Shown: positions 18,052-26,293 of the stretch, piece by piece
Position numbering within the stretch: the stretch's first letter is position 1
Layout of the letters: every line of letters begins with the position of its first letter
Assembly: GCF_014191985.1 (NCBI RefSeq)
Contig: NZ_JACHXI010000003.1
Span: 1-64,000 of the forward strand
Direction: 5' to 3'
Source of the DNA: Azomonas macrocytogenes
Lineage (GTDB): Bacteria; Pseudomonadota; Gammaproteobacteria; Pseudomonadales; Pseudomonadaceae
DNA length: 64,000 nucleotides
Position numbers and translations under genes: made by a program
The notes under the pieces: model-generated
The model's input: the letters and a program-made list of their open reading frames with translations, nothing else
The model's database searches: none
Told to the model about the DNA's origin: nothing

Positions 18052-20463
18052 TTATAGATGAGTGATTGTTAGACAGCAGGACCGATTTTTTAATAGCTTT
18101 GCTGAGGCTACATATATATAGCCACCACGATGCGCATAGCGCTCACTAGATATTATAATTTCACTCACACCGCTGCATGAATAGCGAATTTGGTGACCTT
18201 TGAAGGTTAATTCTAATGCATTTTTACTTAAGGATAGTTTGGATTCGTCTTGTCCATCTCCCTGAAAAATAGGCCAACGGAGTTCAGTATTTTCGATGGG
18301 GCCATTAATTTCGTATTGGATATGTACTTGACGATTACTAAGTTCGTAATCTTCTGTAATTGAGATGGAGTTTTCTTCTTTTGACTGATATTCGACATGT
18401 AATCTGGTTATTTTCGAGTCTACTACGCTTGAGTATGCCTTGGTTTCAATTTGGGATGAGTCTGGGTTAAAGAAACTTTCTTCTTGTTTTAGGCGTTTCC
18501 AAACAAGACCGAATGCAAGGCTGCTGCTATCTGTATTATCTAGATGATAATGTCTAGATTGAACGGAGCCTTCAGAGATTGGTAGTGATGGATGCAGTCC
18601 AAGAAACTGAATTCTGACAAGACCTCGTGGAGTTTGATGAGGATAACCCTCTTTAGTAATTTGAATAGAGGTTCCAGAGGAATTGGCAATGATGCTGTTA
18701 AAAGGCTTTGGTAGATTCAAGTAATAACCGCCGTATTCAGTTGGGGTTATTCGCTCCTCTATTGATTCAGTTTCTAGTCCATGCTCGTATGCATAGCCAA
18801 TAATGGTAAGAAGTAGAAGATTGTATTGAGAGTGAGACGAGTAGGCTTCATAACCATGCCGAAGCAATGGGTCTACTTTATTCTTTACAATCCAGTATTC
18901 ACCAGTCGGGCGCTTCCATTCTTTCAGTGAGGAAAAAGTCCTTCTGGCGGCTCGTTTAAAAACTCCTGCAATTAGCGGTAATCCCCGTCGTGACCAGCGT
19001 ATTGCAGCTATTTCAAATATTAATATCTGTAAGGCGTCTCCCCATAGGTGTAATCCGCTTCTCCCTCCAATCGGTAGTGCTCCAGTAGGGCCTTGCATAA
19101 ATAGACTAGTTATAGCACCTCTATCCAAACTTTCTTCTATGGCTAGCTGGTTAGGGCCACTAAATCCAGCTTGTAACATGTCATATAGCCAAGCTCGTGG
19201 GAAAATATCGTAGACAAAAGGTCCTTCTGAGTATAGACCAAACTCGTTATCAAAAAGGCGGCCTTGTGCAAGCAAGGAGCTCCATATAAATTCTGACGAG
19301 TCTCTTAAGCCTTGCCGAACAAATAAATATTCACCTGCAAGAGCTTTACAATTCCAGTTTGAACCAGGTCCGGCTGATCCGCCTACTACGTGTCGGTATA
19401 TATCAAAGGGATCCATCGCAAGTAGTCGAGATTGCCAACGTTTTTGAGTCTCCTGATCAACTTTATCTTTCAGAATTGCATACGCATGTGCAAGCGGCGA
19501 TGGATAAAAATCTTCATGGGCAGTTGCGGCTTCTCGTTTAGCAAGTGACTGACTAGCCCACTCAAAAGCTTGGATAGCAGCGTTGAGAAGTTTAGAGTCA
19601 TTTCTCTTGCTAGCGATTAGCCCAGCTGCAAATGCAAAGCAAGGAGTTGCATATTGGAATTCTTTTTTAAGATAAGGGTCGATTATTGCGCCATACTCGT
19701 TTTGATAGTTTATAAAAAATCGTATACCTTCCTCAATCGCTTGGAGATAGTCTGTACATCCTATATTGGTTGGAGAAATATATGGTTTTGGTGTGGGGTT
19801 ACTAATAAAATTAGAAAGTAGTGAATGCGGGCCGTTCTCTGACTCTGGTAATATTTTCCATTTGTCTTTAAAGTAACAGTCCTTATTCATTTTTATCGGT
19901 TCTAATTCATCGGTTTGCTCTATCTCAATCCTATTAATTATCCAGTTGTTGCACGGAGAGCTAAATTTGAAATCTATATGGTTCTCAGTGCTCTGTACAC
20001 AAAAAGATATTGTATTGTATACATCCAGTCGTGTTTTGATGGGGGGAATTGAACTGTTGAGTCCAGTTACTTCGATGATAGTTATATGGTCAGCGTATAA
20101 GTTATCTCCTATTGTTGCTATGATTTTATACAGTCCAGGTTGGATACGAAGCCGAAATGTTGCTGGTTCAAGACCAAGAGCAAAATGACGTAGCTCTGGT
20201 GAGGGCTCTTGGCGGTCACGATCAAAAATTTGATCATAATTCTTAATCCAGCCATATGATTTTATTTCATCAAGTATTGTTTTCTTTGAAATAGGAAAAA
20301 TGTTTGAGTTGAGTGTTTTTTCGCTGCCAAAGCGAAAATCATACAGCTTTTTTCTAGAAGTCATATTGCCTGCTTGCTTTACTTTGGAAGTTATGATTTT
20401 ATGTAATATGAATTTAATTTTTGAAATTAAATAGTATCTCTGCAATATTCCAGTTAATAGCAT
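18052..20463 (-). CDS. Unrecognised protein, possible polysaccharide lyase or hydrolase
   Basis: The product is up to 803 residues; a second start at 20364 (MTSRKKLYDFRFGSEKT) would remove 33. Residues about 38-185 resemble the beta-sandwich N-terminal domain of rhamnogalacturonan-active enzymes (YDFRFG, then YGWI and PGLYKIIATIGDN). Residues about 240-620 are helical with repeated aromatic segments (FFINYQNEYGAI, HEDFYPSPLAHAYA, GLYSEGPFVYDIFPRAWLYDML) as in alpha/alpha-toroid carbohydrate enzymes. The last 170 residues are beta-rich. No Sec signal peptide is clear. Such an enzyme could trim or edit the polysaccharide made here. I do not recognise the exact family; the DNA is markedly AT-rich, a sign of transfer. 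Confidence 0.6.
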   Translation of the reverse strand: MLLTGILQRYYLISKIKFILHKIITSKVKQAGNMTSRKKLYDFRFGSEKTLNSNIFPISKKTILDEIKSYGWIKNYDQIFDRDRQEPSPELRHFALGLEPATFRLRIQPGLYKIIATIGDNLYADHITIIEVTGLNSSIPPIKTRLDVYNTISFCVQSTENHIDFKFSSPCNNWIINRIEIEQTDELEPIKMNKDCYFKDKWKILPESENGPHSLLSNFISNPTPKPYISPTNIGCTDYLQAIEEGIRFFINYQNEYGAIIDPYLKKEFQYATPCFAFAAGLIASKRNDSKLLNAAIQAFEWASQSLAKREAATAHEDFYPSPLAHAYAILKDKVDQETQKRWQSRLLAMDPFDIYRHVVGGSAGPGSNWNCKALAGEYLFVRQGLRDSSEFIWSSLLAQGRLFDNEFGLYSEGPFVYDIFPRAWLYDMLQAGFSGPNQLAIEESLDRGAITSLFMQGPTGALPIGGRSGLHLWGDALQILIFEIAAIRWSRRGLPLIAGVFKRAARRTFSSLKEWKRPTGEYWIVKNKVDPLLRHGYEAYSSHSQYNLLLLTIIGYAYEHGLETESIEERITPTEYGGYYLNLPKPFNSIIANSSGTSIQITKEGYPHQTPRGLVRIQFLGLHPSLPISEGSVQSRHYHLDNTDSSSLAFGLVWKRLKQEESFFNPDSSQIETKAYSSVVDSKITRLHVEYQSKEENSISITEDYELSNRQVHIQYEINGPIENTELRWPIFQGDGQDESKLSLSKNALELTFKGHQIRYSCSGVSEIIISSERYAHRGGYIYVASAKLLKNRSCCLTITHL

Positions 20464-20673
20464 CTGAAAATTTCAATAGTATAGTTTTTGGTTGCTCCTC
20501 GAATATGCATTCAGTAGTCATTGTAGTCTATTATGCTAAAATGCTTTTAGTGATTGAAATCCTCTTTGATTATTATGCTTCCTGAAGTATCAGGGATGTT
20601 TTATAAGCCCTGAAATCCTTGGCTAGCTGTAACTAGCCTAGTTTTCTTGAAAGTTATAAAGTGTCTAATGCTT

Positions 20674-21933
20674 TCAATATGTTAGACTTTTTAAGTTAAG
20701 TAGCGCCTCTTGACCTAGGTGAATACTATTCCCGAGCGAGGTATGATTTTGTGTGGCATAAATTTTAATATCCTTTATTGTTGATGTGAAGGACATTATC
20801 TTTGTTGTAGGGATTTCTAGCTCGAACCCACAATTAATTTCTAAATTGGCATGATGCTTGATTACATCAGGTCTGTTAATGGTCTTGATGTCTTTGATAA
20901 TGATGAGAGCTTCATTATTTATTACGATCCTGAAATGCTTTAGGGTATTACCGAGATTGTCAGCCCCCCATCCAGATAGTCTTAGGGTTTGGTTCTGAAG
21001 TGAAATATGGTCTATATTCCCTTTAACGTATTCGTGTGAGGAGGTTAATGGCTGTAGTCCGAAGGCTTTAGCAAGTGCTTCTAATCGCGAATAATCTTCA
21101 GAAAAAATATCTTGTGCTGCTACGAGATAAGACTCATATGGCCAAGCTAATCCAAGTTTTTTGAATCTTTTTTCTAGGCAATTTATTTTCTGATGAGATA
21201 TTTTTGTGAACTCTGATAGATAGTCTTTTTCGGTTGCTAGGAAGTATTTGATCATGTGAAGTCCGGGGCCATCGTAGTTTTTAAGTGAGTCAGGCTCAAA
21301 TGATTTTACTCTGAGTTTTAATTTTTCTTTGGCGTGCTCGCGTAAAATTTCGAATGGTTTATTGTGAAAGTGGAATTGGATTAAGGATGTATGATGCTCT
21401 CCACCGCTTAGTCGACTTTTACCCCAGTGAAACCCAACATCCATACTGTCAAATGTTTTTGATCTAAAAAAGCACTTTCTAGTAGATTGTATTTGAAACG
21501 AGTTTTTATTTATTGGTGAGTTAAAGCATTGCCATTTAAATAATAAGACATCTTCTGATTTTATATGATATGCAAGTTCTTTATCGATATCTTCACGCTG
21601 ACAAGAGTATTCTCCATTCGCATTTAATACGCCGACAAATTCATCGCAGTCGAGTGGTATGAAGAAATCATATTTTTCTTTACTATCTAGCTCGATTATT
21701 TTTCTGCCAATAATTTTTCCTTTATTTTCGAAGTCGGTGGGTGTGTTAAAGTCAAAAAAGAAATTTACTCCTTTTTTGGTGAATTCATTAGATATTATTT
21801 TTATTTTTTCATCTGTAGAGCCGTTGTCGAATATGTAGAGATTTTCAAATCCAAATATGTCTCCATGATGAATTATCCATTTTTCTAATAGATCTATTTC
21901 GTTCTTTTGCATCATTAGGCAGGCAATGCGCAT
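20674..21933 (-). CDS. GT92/GT2-like glycosyltransferase with C-terminal beta module
   Basis: The product is 419 residues. It opens MRIACLMMQKNEIDLLEKWIIHH and continues with IFDNGSTDEK, the pattern of the Glyco_tranf_2_4/GT92-like group, with the metal-binding DxD as PLDCDEF at about residue 94. Conserved GFHWGKS and HFHNKPFE follow. Residues about 315-405 form a beta module with LSGWGAD, NRPDVIKHH and CGFELEIP, also found in the large GT2 proteins at 31879-36348. The coding sequence is strongly AT-rich compared with both ends of the window, pointing to acquisition. The acceptor and sugar are unknown. Confidence 0.8.
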   Translation of the reverse strand: MRIACLMMQKNEIDLLEKWIIHHGDIFGFENLYIFDNGSTDEKIKIISNEFTKKGVNFFFDFNTPTDFENKGKIIGRKIIELDSKEKYDFFIPLDCDEFVGVLNANGEYSCQREDIDKELAYHIKSEDVLLFKWQCFNSPINKNSFQIQSTRKCFFRSKTFDSMDVGFHWGKSRLSGGEHHTSLIQFHFHNKPFEILREHAKEKLKLRVKSFEPDSLKNYDGPGLHMIKYFLATEKDYLSEFTKISHQKINCLEKRFKKLGLAWPYESYLVAAQDIFSEDYSRLEALAKAFGLQPLTSSHEYVKGNIDHISLQNQTLRLSGWGADNLGNTLKHFRIVINNEALIIIKDIKTINRPDVIKHHANLEINCGFELEIPTTKIMSFTSTIKDIKIYATQNHTSLGNSIHLGQEALLNLKSLTY

Positions 21934-22075
21934 TTATAGTCCACCTGTAAGTGTTTGGTGAGATATTTTTTGGGTTCTAATATCTGCTATTTTTTGATAG
22001 GTTGTGGGGTTTTTTAAGTTGAATAAATTGAAGGCTTATGGTGGATTTAATTACAGATTTATTTGGATATTTATA

Positions 22076-25000
22076 TCATCCTTTTTGAGCATAAGCATAT
22101 TCACTTATATTGGTTCCTTTTGAGTCATTATTATCTGTATCGATTATTTTTAGATTTAAAGAGATCATTAAAATAGGAAATATCCTTTCCATCGCATGTG
22201 CAAAAGTTCCATCGGTTTGTCCGGCTTCCAGCTCGAAATCATCCTCTGCCACCAGCTTGTAAAGCGGTAGGAGGGAAATGGTACGGCAAAAGAACATCGT
22301 GCCAGCAATAAATGGAAGGTCGAATACCTGCTCCTGACTTATACCAAGCCTGGCGGCAAGTTTTAGAACATTCTTCTCGTTCGATCCCCAGTAGGAGTCC
22401 ATGGGAAGGATATGGCCTGCCGGGCCGATCATGCCAATTTCTGGCACTTCTTTGAATAGGTGTTGGGCACCTGTCATGCTACTTATCAGTTTTTCATAAA
22501 GATCGTCGCGCCATTTGTCGCCATCATCTCGATGCTTGGATTTTTTTGTATGTAGTTTGAGAATGGTACGGTGATGGCCATTGAAGATGTGGGGAAGTAT
22601 CTTGAAGAAAGGAAGAACATCCCGTCCTCTGTTTGTCGTGGGAAGAAGCAGATGCTCGAAGCCCGATCTGGCAAGAATATTTTCAACTTCCGACGCTTTA
22701 TCTTCAGGACATGTGACAAACAGCTTTAGCTGGGTATTGCCTGTCTTTTTCAGTCGTTCGATGATTTCTTCCAGAATATCTGGATAAAAGGAGTGAACCA
22801 CTACTGCAAGCGTATCGTTATCGACGGACGGCTTGTGCTGTTCCAGGCATAGGCTTGCTTTGAGCAAGGCGTTTCGTGTGGCTTCCAGATAGGCGAAGCC
22901 GTAGCGAGCATCCGGCTCAAGGTGCGCACCTTCGGCCCATTCATTCCAGGCATTGACAAACACCAGGCGGTCTGTGCCCTTCCAACGTTTTGAGGTATCG
23001 GCAATCGCATTGAATAGCCAGTTCTGATATTGGCGTGGAGAGCTTCCGTACAGGATCGAGCCTTTCTTTTTCTTTCGCGCGGTATTGTCCCAAGAGGGGC
23101 ACACTCCTCGGAAAACCGGATACTCAGGCGTTATATAGTCTTCGCTGCGTTTGACCAAGGTGCCCCAGTCATAGATGCTGCCGGCAAAGTCTTCGTTTAT
23201 GCCTTCGATTTGGGCGGTAATGTTTGGTATTCCAGTATTATTTGGTGGGAACTCGACAACTGAGTCATAACCATATTCATATGGAGGGGTTTTTTCAAAG
23301 GAGTGTGTCAACGCCAAATGGATTTCGCCTATGCCATTTTCACGGCACCATTGCCTCCAGAATTTCCCGGTTCCCATTGGGTCAGGGAAAAGACCGGGAC
23401 GATAGATAATCACGAGCGGTTTTCCACCAATCCTGATGTACCGGCTATCTTTCAGGTACGGAGCCAAGCTCTTGATAAAGGCCAAATCATCTTCGGGACA
23501 ATGGTTCTGCCCCATCAAAATGTCATTCTCCAAGCCATCCCAGCGTCTGCTCCAGTTTTCATTAGCCCAGCAAAGGCAGAAGGGAAGATTGAGAGACTTG
23601 TCGTTGAGATAGTTTTCCACGGGCTTTTCAAGCAGGCGTTTGCCACCGAACCAATAATAGTAGAAGCAAAAACCTCCCACTCCATAGTTTTTGGCAAGCT
23701 CGACTTGTTTCCGCTGGACCTCCGTATCAAGCAGGTTGTAATAGCCAAACACATCCGGCTCGTGTGGCTGATAATGACCTTCGAATTGTGGTTGTGCGGG
23801 TTTTACGTTTGTCCATTCAGTGAAGCCTGTACCCCACCATTTATCGTTTTCTGGTATCGCATGAAATTGCGGAAGGTAAAAGCAGATAACCTTCGCGGGA
23901 GTTTTGACTTCAATGGAGTCAATTTTGCGATAGGGGACGTATTGTTGATCGATTATTTTTTGCTCGGTGGATATTTGGGCGAGATCCAAGGGAAGTGGAA
24001 GCCTGCCTTCATTCACTCCTTGTACGGCATAATGAATAAATGGGTTTGCACCGAAGTTCATGACATCAGGATTCGAGCGCTTATAGTAGCGTGTGTTGAA
24101 TTTATTGCTTGGATTGAAATTTTGTTCGATGCCGAAGTTGAGGTAGTGGTCAAGTGCCTCGTTGGTAGTTATGTTTAAGGAGTATTCATTAATATACCAA
24201 TTCGCATCAAATAGATTCAGCGTGTTAATTTTTCCCAGTGTATAGTCATCCAGCTGGGCTGAGTAACTTTGAGATGAGCCACTATTGGATAGCGCAACGG
24301 TGTTTTCTATAGGCAGTGGCTGTCTACCCTCGTTGACGCCTTGCGTAGCATAATGGATAAATGGATTTACGCCGGAGCTCACGATGTCTGGATTCGAGCG
24401 CTTGTAGAAGCTTGTATTAAACCTGTCACTCGGGTTTAGGTCTTGCTCGATACCGTGGATAAAATAATGCTGAAGTGCTTCTTGCGTAGATATATTCAGA
24501 GAATATTCCTTGATATACCAGTTTGCATTGAACAGGTTCAGCTTATTTATTTTTTCCAGTATATGTTTATTGAGTTCGAATTTAACTTGAGGTGGTTCTA
24601 CAGCGCTAGTAATGAGCTCTACGGTAGCACTATCACTCAAAGTTTTCTGGTTTTCCGGTCTATATTGAACGAGCGTGTCACTTTCTAAGTGATATAGGCT
24701 GGGATTTTTTTGTTCCTGCAGTAATTGAGCAAGCTGAGGTATAAAAATGCTGGCCAATTTGGCCATGGCCTGTGATAGAGATCTGGAGGTAGTATTTTCG
24801 ATGCTATGTTTAAGCTTCAGAATATTTTTTTCTTCCAAAGCGTGACTGATAAGTTCTCCGCCAAATCGTTGCTGTACTGCCGTACTGGATGCTGTTATAC
24901 CATCAAATTCTTTGGCAAAGTTGAGAGAGATTTTTAGCCACTCTTCGCTTTTCAATGATGACAGACTAGGGTAAGCCTGGTTCTCGTGGGTGTATGTATC

Positions 25001-25573
25001 AAGCACACCGGTCAATTCTAAATCTTCAAGTAGAAGAGCCTCATCATCGATATCGATCAATACCTTCGCATTCCAGATTATTTTGTATAGTGTGCCAATT
25101 AGCAGTGTTCTGACGCAAGGATTGAAAAGGTGCAGACTATCGAATGGAGAGCTGGAAATGAAGTCTATGACTTTATTGAGAGAATTATTATCATCAAGTA
25201 TAGCCAAGAACCGATTGGGCTTCGATGCACTACCTGCCCGTGCGGCCTCTTCTTCGGGATGGCCTAATTGGCTGGAGATACCAATCAATTCTATATCGGC
25301 GAAGTCATTATAGATATTGGTAAATGCATGAATTCGGCCCGACCTGCCATCTACGAGTGATGTACTGCATATGGCAATACGCAGCCTGGATACCTTGTCC
25401 CGCTGGTGGCGGTACTTTCGTTGTGCCATGCGGATATTACAGGTAAGTATTTTGGCAAGTTCAGGTGTGTTGCGCGCAGCGTACATATAATGCGCAATAG
25501 CTGTTACATAGTCTTTGTTGCGTGCTGCGATATTACCTTGGGTTAGTGAAGAGAGTGTTTGAAGTGTGGTCAT
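22076..25573 (-). CDS. WbsX/RgpF-type multidomain glycosyltransferase
   Basis: From the ATG at 25573 the product is 1165 residues; the open frame continues upstream into the next gene and is not used. Order: a GT-B-like N-terminal region (about 60-330, SRLRIAICSTSLVDGRSGRI), two tandem 100-residue modules (about 335-430 and 440-530, each with LFNANWYI or LFDANWYI, then FYKRSNPD or YYKRSNPD, NPFIHYA and EGRQPLP/EGRLPLP), a WbsX domain (about 560-910, FYLPQFHAIPENDKWWGTGF, with CWANENWSRRWDG), and an RgpF-like C-terminus (about 930-1150, NRGRDVLPFFKILP). WbsX and RgpF domains occur in O-antigen and rhamnan synthesis. It probably acts in the cytoplasm on the growing chain and may carry two or more activities. 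Domain calls good, sugars unknown. Confidence 0.85.
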   Translation of the reverse strand: MTTLQTLSSLTQGNIAARNKDYVTAIAHYMYAARNTPELAKILTCNIRMAQRKYRHQRDKVSRLRIAICSTSLVDGRSGRIHAFTNIYNDFADIELIGISSQLGHPEEEAARAGSASKPNRFLAILDDNNSLNKVIDFISSSPFDSLHLFNPCVRTLLIGTLYKIIWNAKVLIDIDDEALLLEDLELTGVLDTYTHENQAYPSLSSLKSEEWLKISLNFAKEFDGITASSTAVQQRFGGELISHALEEKNILKLKHSIENTTSRSLSQAMAKLASIFIPQLAQLLQEQKNPSLYHLESDTLVQYRPENQKTLSDSATVELITSAVEPPQVKFELNKHILEKINKLNLFNANWYIKEYSLNISTQEALQHYFIHGIEQDLNPSDRFNTSFYKRSNPDIVSSGVNPFIHYATQGVNEGRQPLPIENTVALSNSGSSQSYSAQLDDYTLGKINTLNLFDANWYINEYSLNITTNEALDHYLNFGIEQNFNPSNKFNTRYYKRSNPDVMNFGANPFIHYAVQGVNEGRLPLPLDLAQISTEQKIIDQQYVPYRKIDSIEVKTPAKVICFYLPQFHAIPENDKWWGTGFTEWTNVKPAQPQFEGHYQPHEPDVFGYYNLLDTEVQRKQVELAKNYGVGGFCFYYYWFGGKRLLEKPVENYLNDKSLNLPFCLCWANENWSRRWDGLENDILMGQNHCPEDDLAFIKSLAPYLKDSRYIRIGGKPLVIIYRPGLFPDPMGTGKFWRQWCRENGIGEIHLALTHSFEKTPPYEYGYDSVVEFPPNNTGIPNITAQIEGINEDFAGSIYDWGTLVKRSEDYITPEYPVFRGVCPSWDNTARKKKKGSILYGSSPRQYQNWLFNAIADTSKRWKGTDRLVFVNAWNEWAEGAHLEPDARYGFAYLEATRNALLKASLCLEQHKPSVDNDTLAVVVHSFYPDILEEIIERLKKTGNTQLKLFVTCPEDKASEVENILARSGFEHLLLPTTNRGRDVLPFFKILPHIFNGHHRTILKLHTKKSKHRDDGDKWRDDLYEKLISSMTGAQHLFKEVPEIGMIGPAGHILPMDSYWGSNEKNVLKLAARLGISQEQVFDLPFIAGTMFFCRTISLLPLYKLVAEDDFELEAGQTDGTFAHAMERIFPILMISLNLKIIDTDNNDSKGTNISEYAYAQKG

Positions 25574-25664
25574 GAGGTTCCGAAACTCAGATAAAGTTAT
25601 TCTTTGCGTTATACATGGATATTTATCAGTGGAAGTGGATCTACGGCAGTTGTTAGATTTCTCG

Positions 25665-26291
25665 TTAGAAAGTAGTCGTTTCTTCCTGTGTATTTTTGGA
25701 AGGTAACTTAAGGTCGAGATGTAGCAGTTCGGTGGGCGAGTGGCCGAGTTGGGAATATTGTTCGAGCGTCCGGGCTCGGGTGACGAGGCGAAGATCGCTT
25801 CCGGGGGTGACCAAGGATACGGCATTGCCGAAGTGGGCCATGGCTCGTTCCTTGTCGCTCATGCTTGCTGCTGCACGCCCCAGGCTGTTATGTACGCCGG
25901 CGATTAACACTTGTCCGAGTAGATGCTTGCTGCAGCCCCAATTTTGGGCCAACTGGATGAGTTCTTTAGCCACGGCGACGTTACCTTGCTGGAAGTGTCC
26001 CGAAGCTGCCAGCAGAGCGAGCTTTGCTCGGTCTGGATGGTGCTGCAGCGTGCTATGTTCGAGCTTGACGAGGCTCTCCCAATCACCGAACTGCCATTGA
26101 CTACGGGCACGTTCGAGCAAATTCTCGTCATAAGGGACGACCCTGATGTTCTTTTCGGCAAGTGCCGTGACCTTTTTGTCGGTTGAAGATGGTTCTTCGG
26201 AGAACACAAGTGCATCGACTTCATCTTGCTCGGGCTCATGGGGCCTGGAGCCGAAGAGATGGCGAATCCATTTTGTTAATCCATTCAGCAT
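25665..26291 (-). CDS. TPR-like helical protein
   Basis: The product is 208 residues from the ATG at 26291; a TTG six bases earlier would overlap the previous stop (TTGA). Residues about 55-190 are helical repeats of TPR type: LLERARSQWQFGDWESLVKLE, LALLAASGHFQQGN and HFGNAVSLVTPGSDL. Proteins of this kind sit beside glycosyltransferases and FkbM-like proteins in Pseudomonas polysaccharide loci, where they presumably hold partners together. It follows the coiled-coil gene by 2 bases, so the genes form one operon. I know of no assigned function. Confidence 0.65.
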   Translation of the reverse strand: MLNGLTKWIRHLFGSRPHEPEQDEVDALVFSEEPSSTDKKVTALAEKNIRVVPYDENLLERARSQWQFGDWESLVKLEHSTLQHHPDRAKLALLAASGHFQQGNVAVAKELIQLAQNWGCSKHLLGQVLIAGVHNSLGRAAASMSDKERAMAHFGNAVSLVTPGSDLRLVTRARTLEQYSQLGHSPTELLHLDLKLPSKNTQEETTTF

Positions 26292-26293
26292 GG

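Noticed and set aside
23303-24178. Plus-strand frame of 291 codons inside the WbsX/RgpF gene
   Set aside because: It is antisense to a clearly conserved glycosyltransferase domain and has no recognisable motif.
25574-25825. Upstream extension of the WbsX/RgpF protein
   Set aside because: It runs into the TPR-like gene and has low-complexity sequence; the ATG at 25573 is better.
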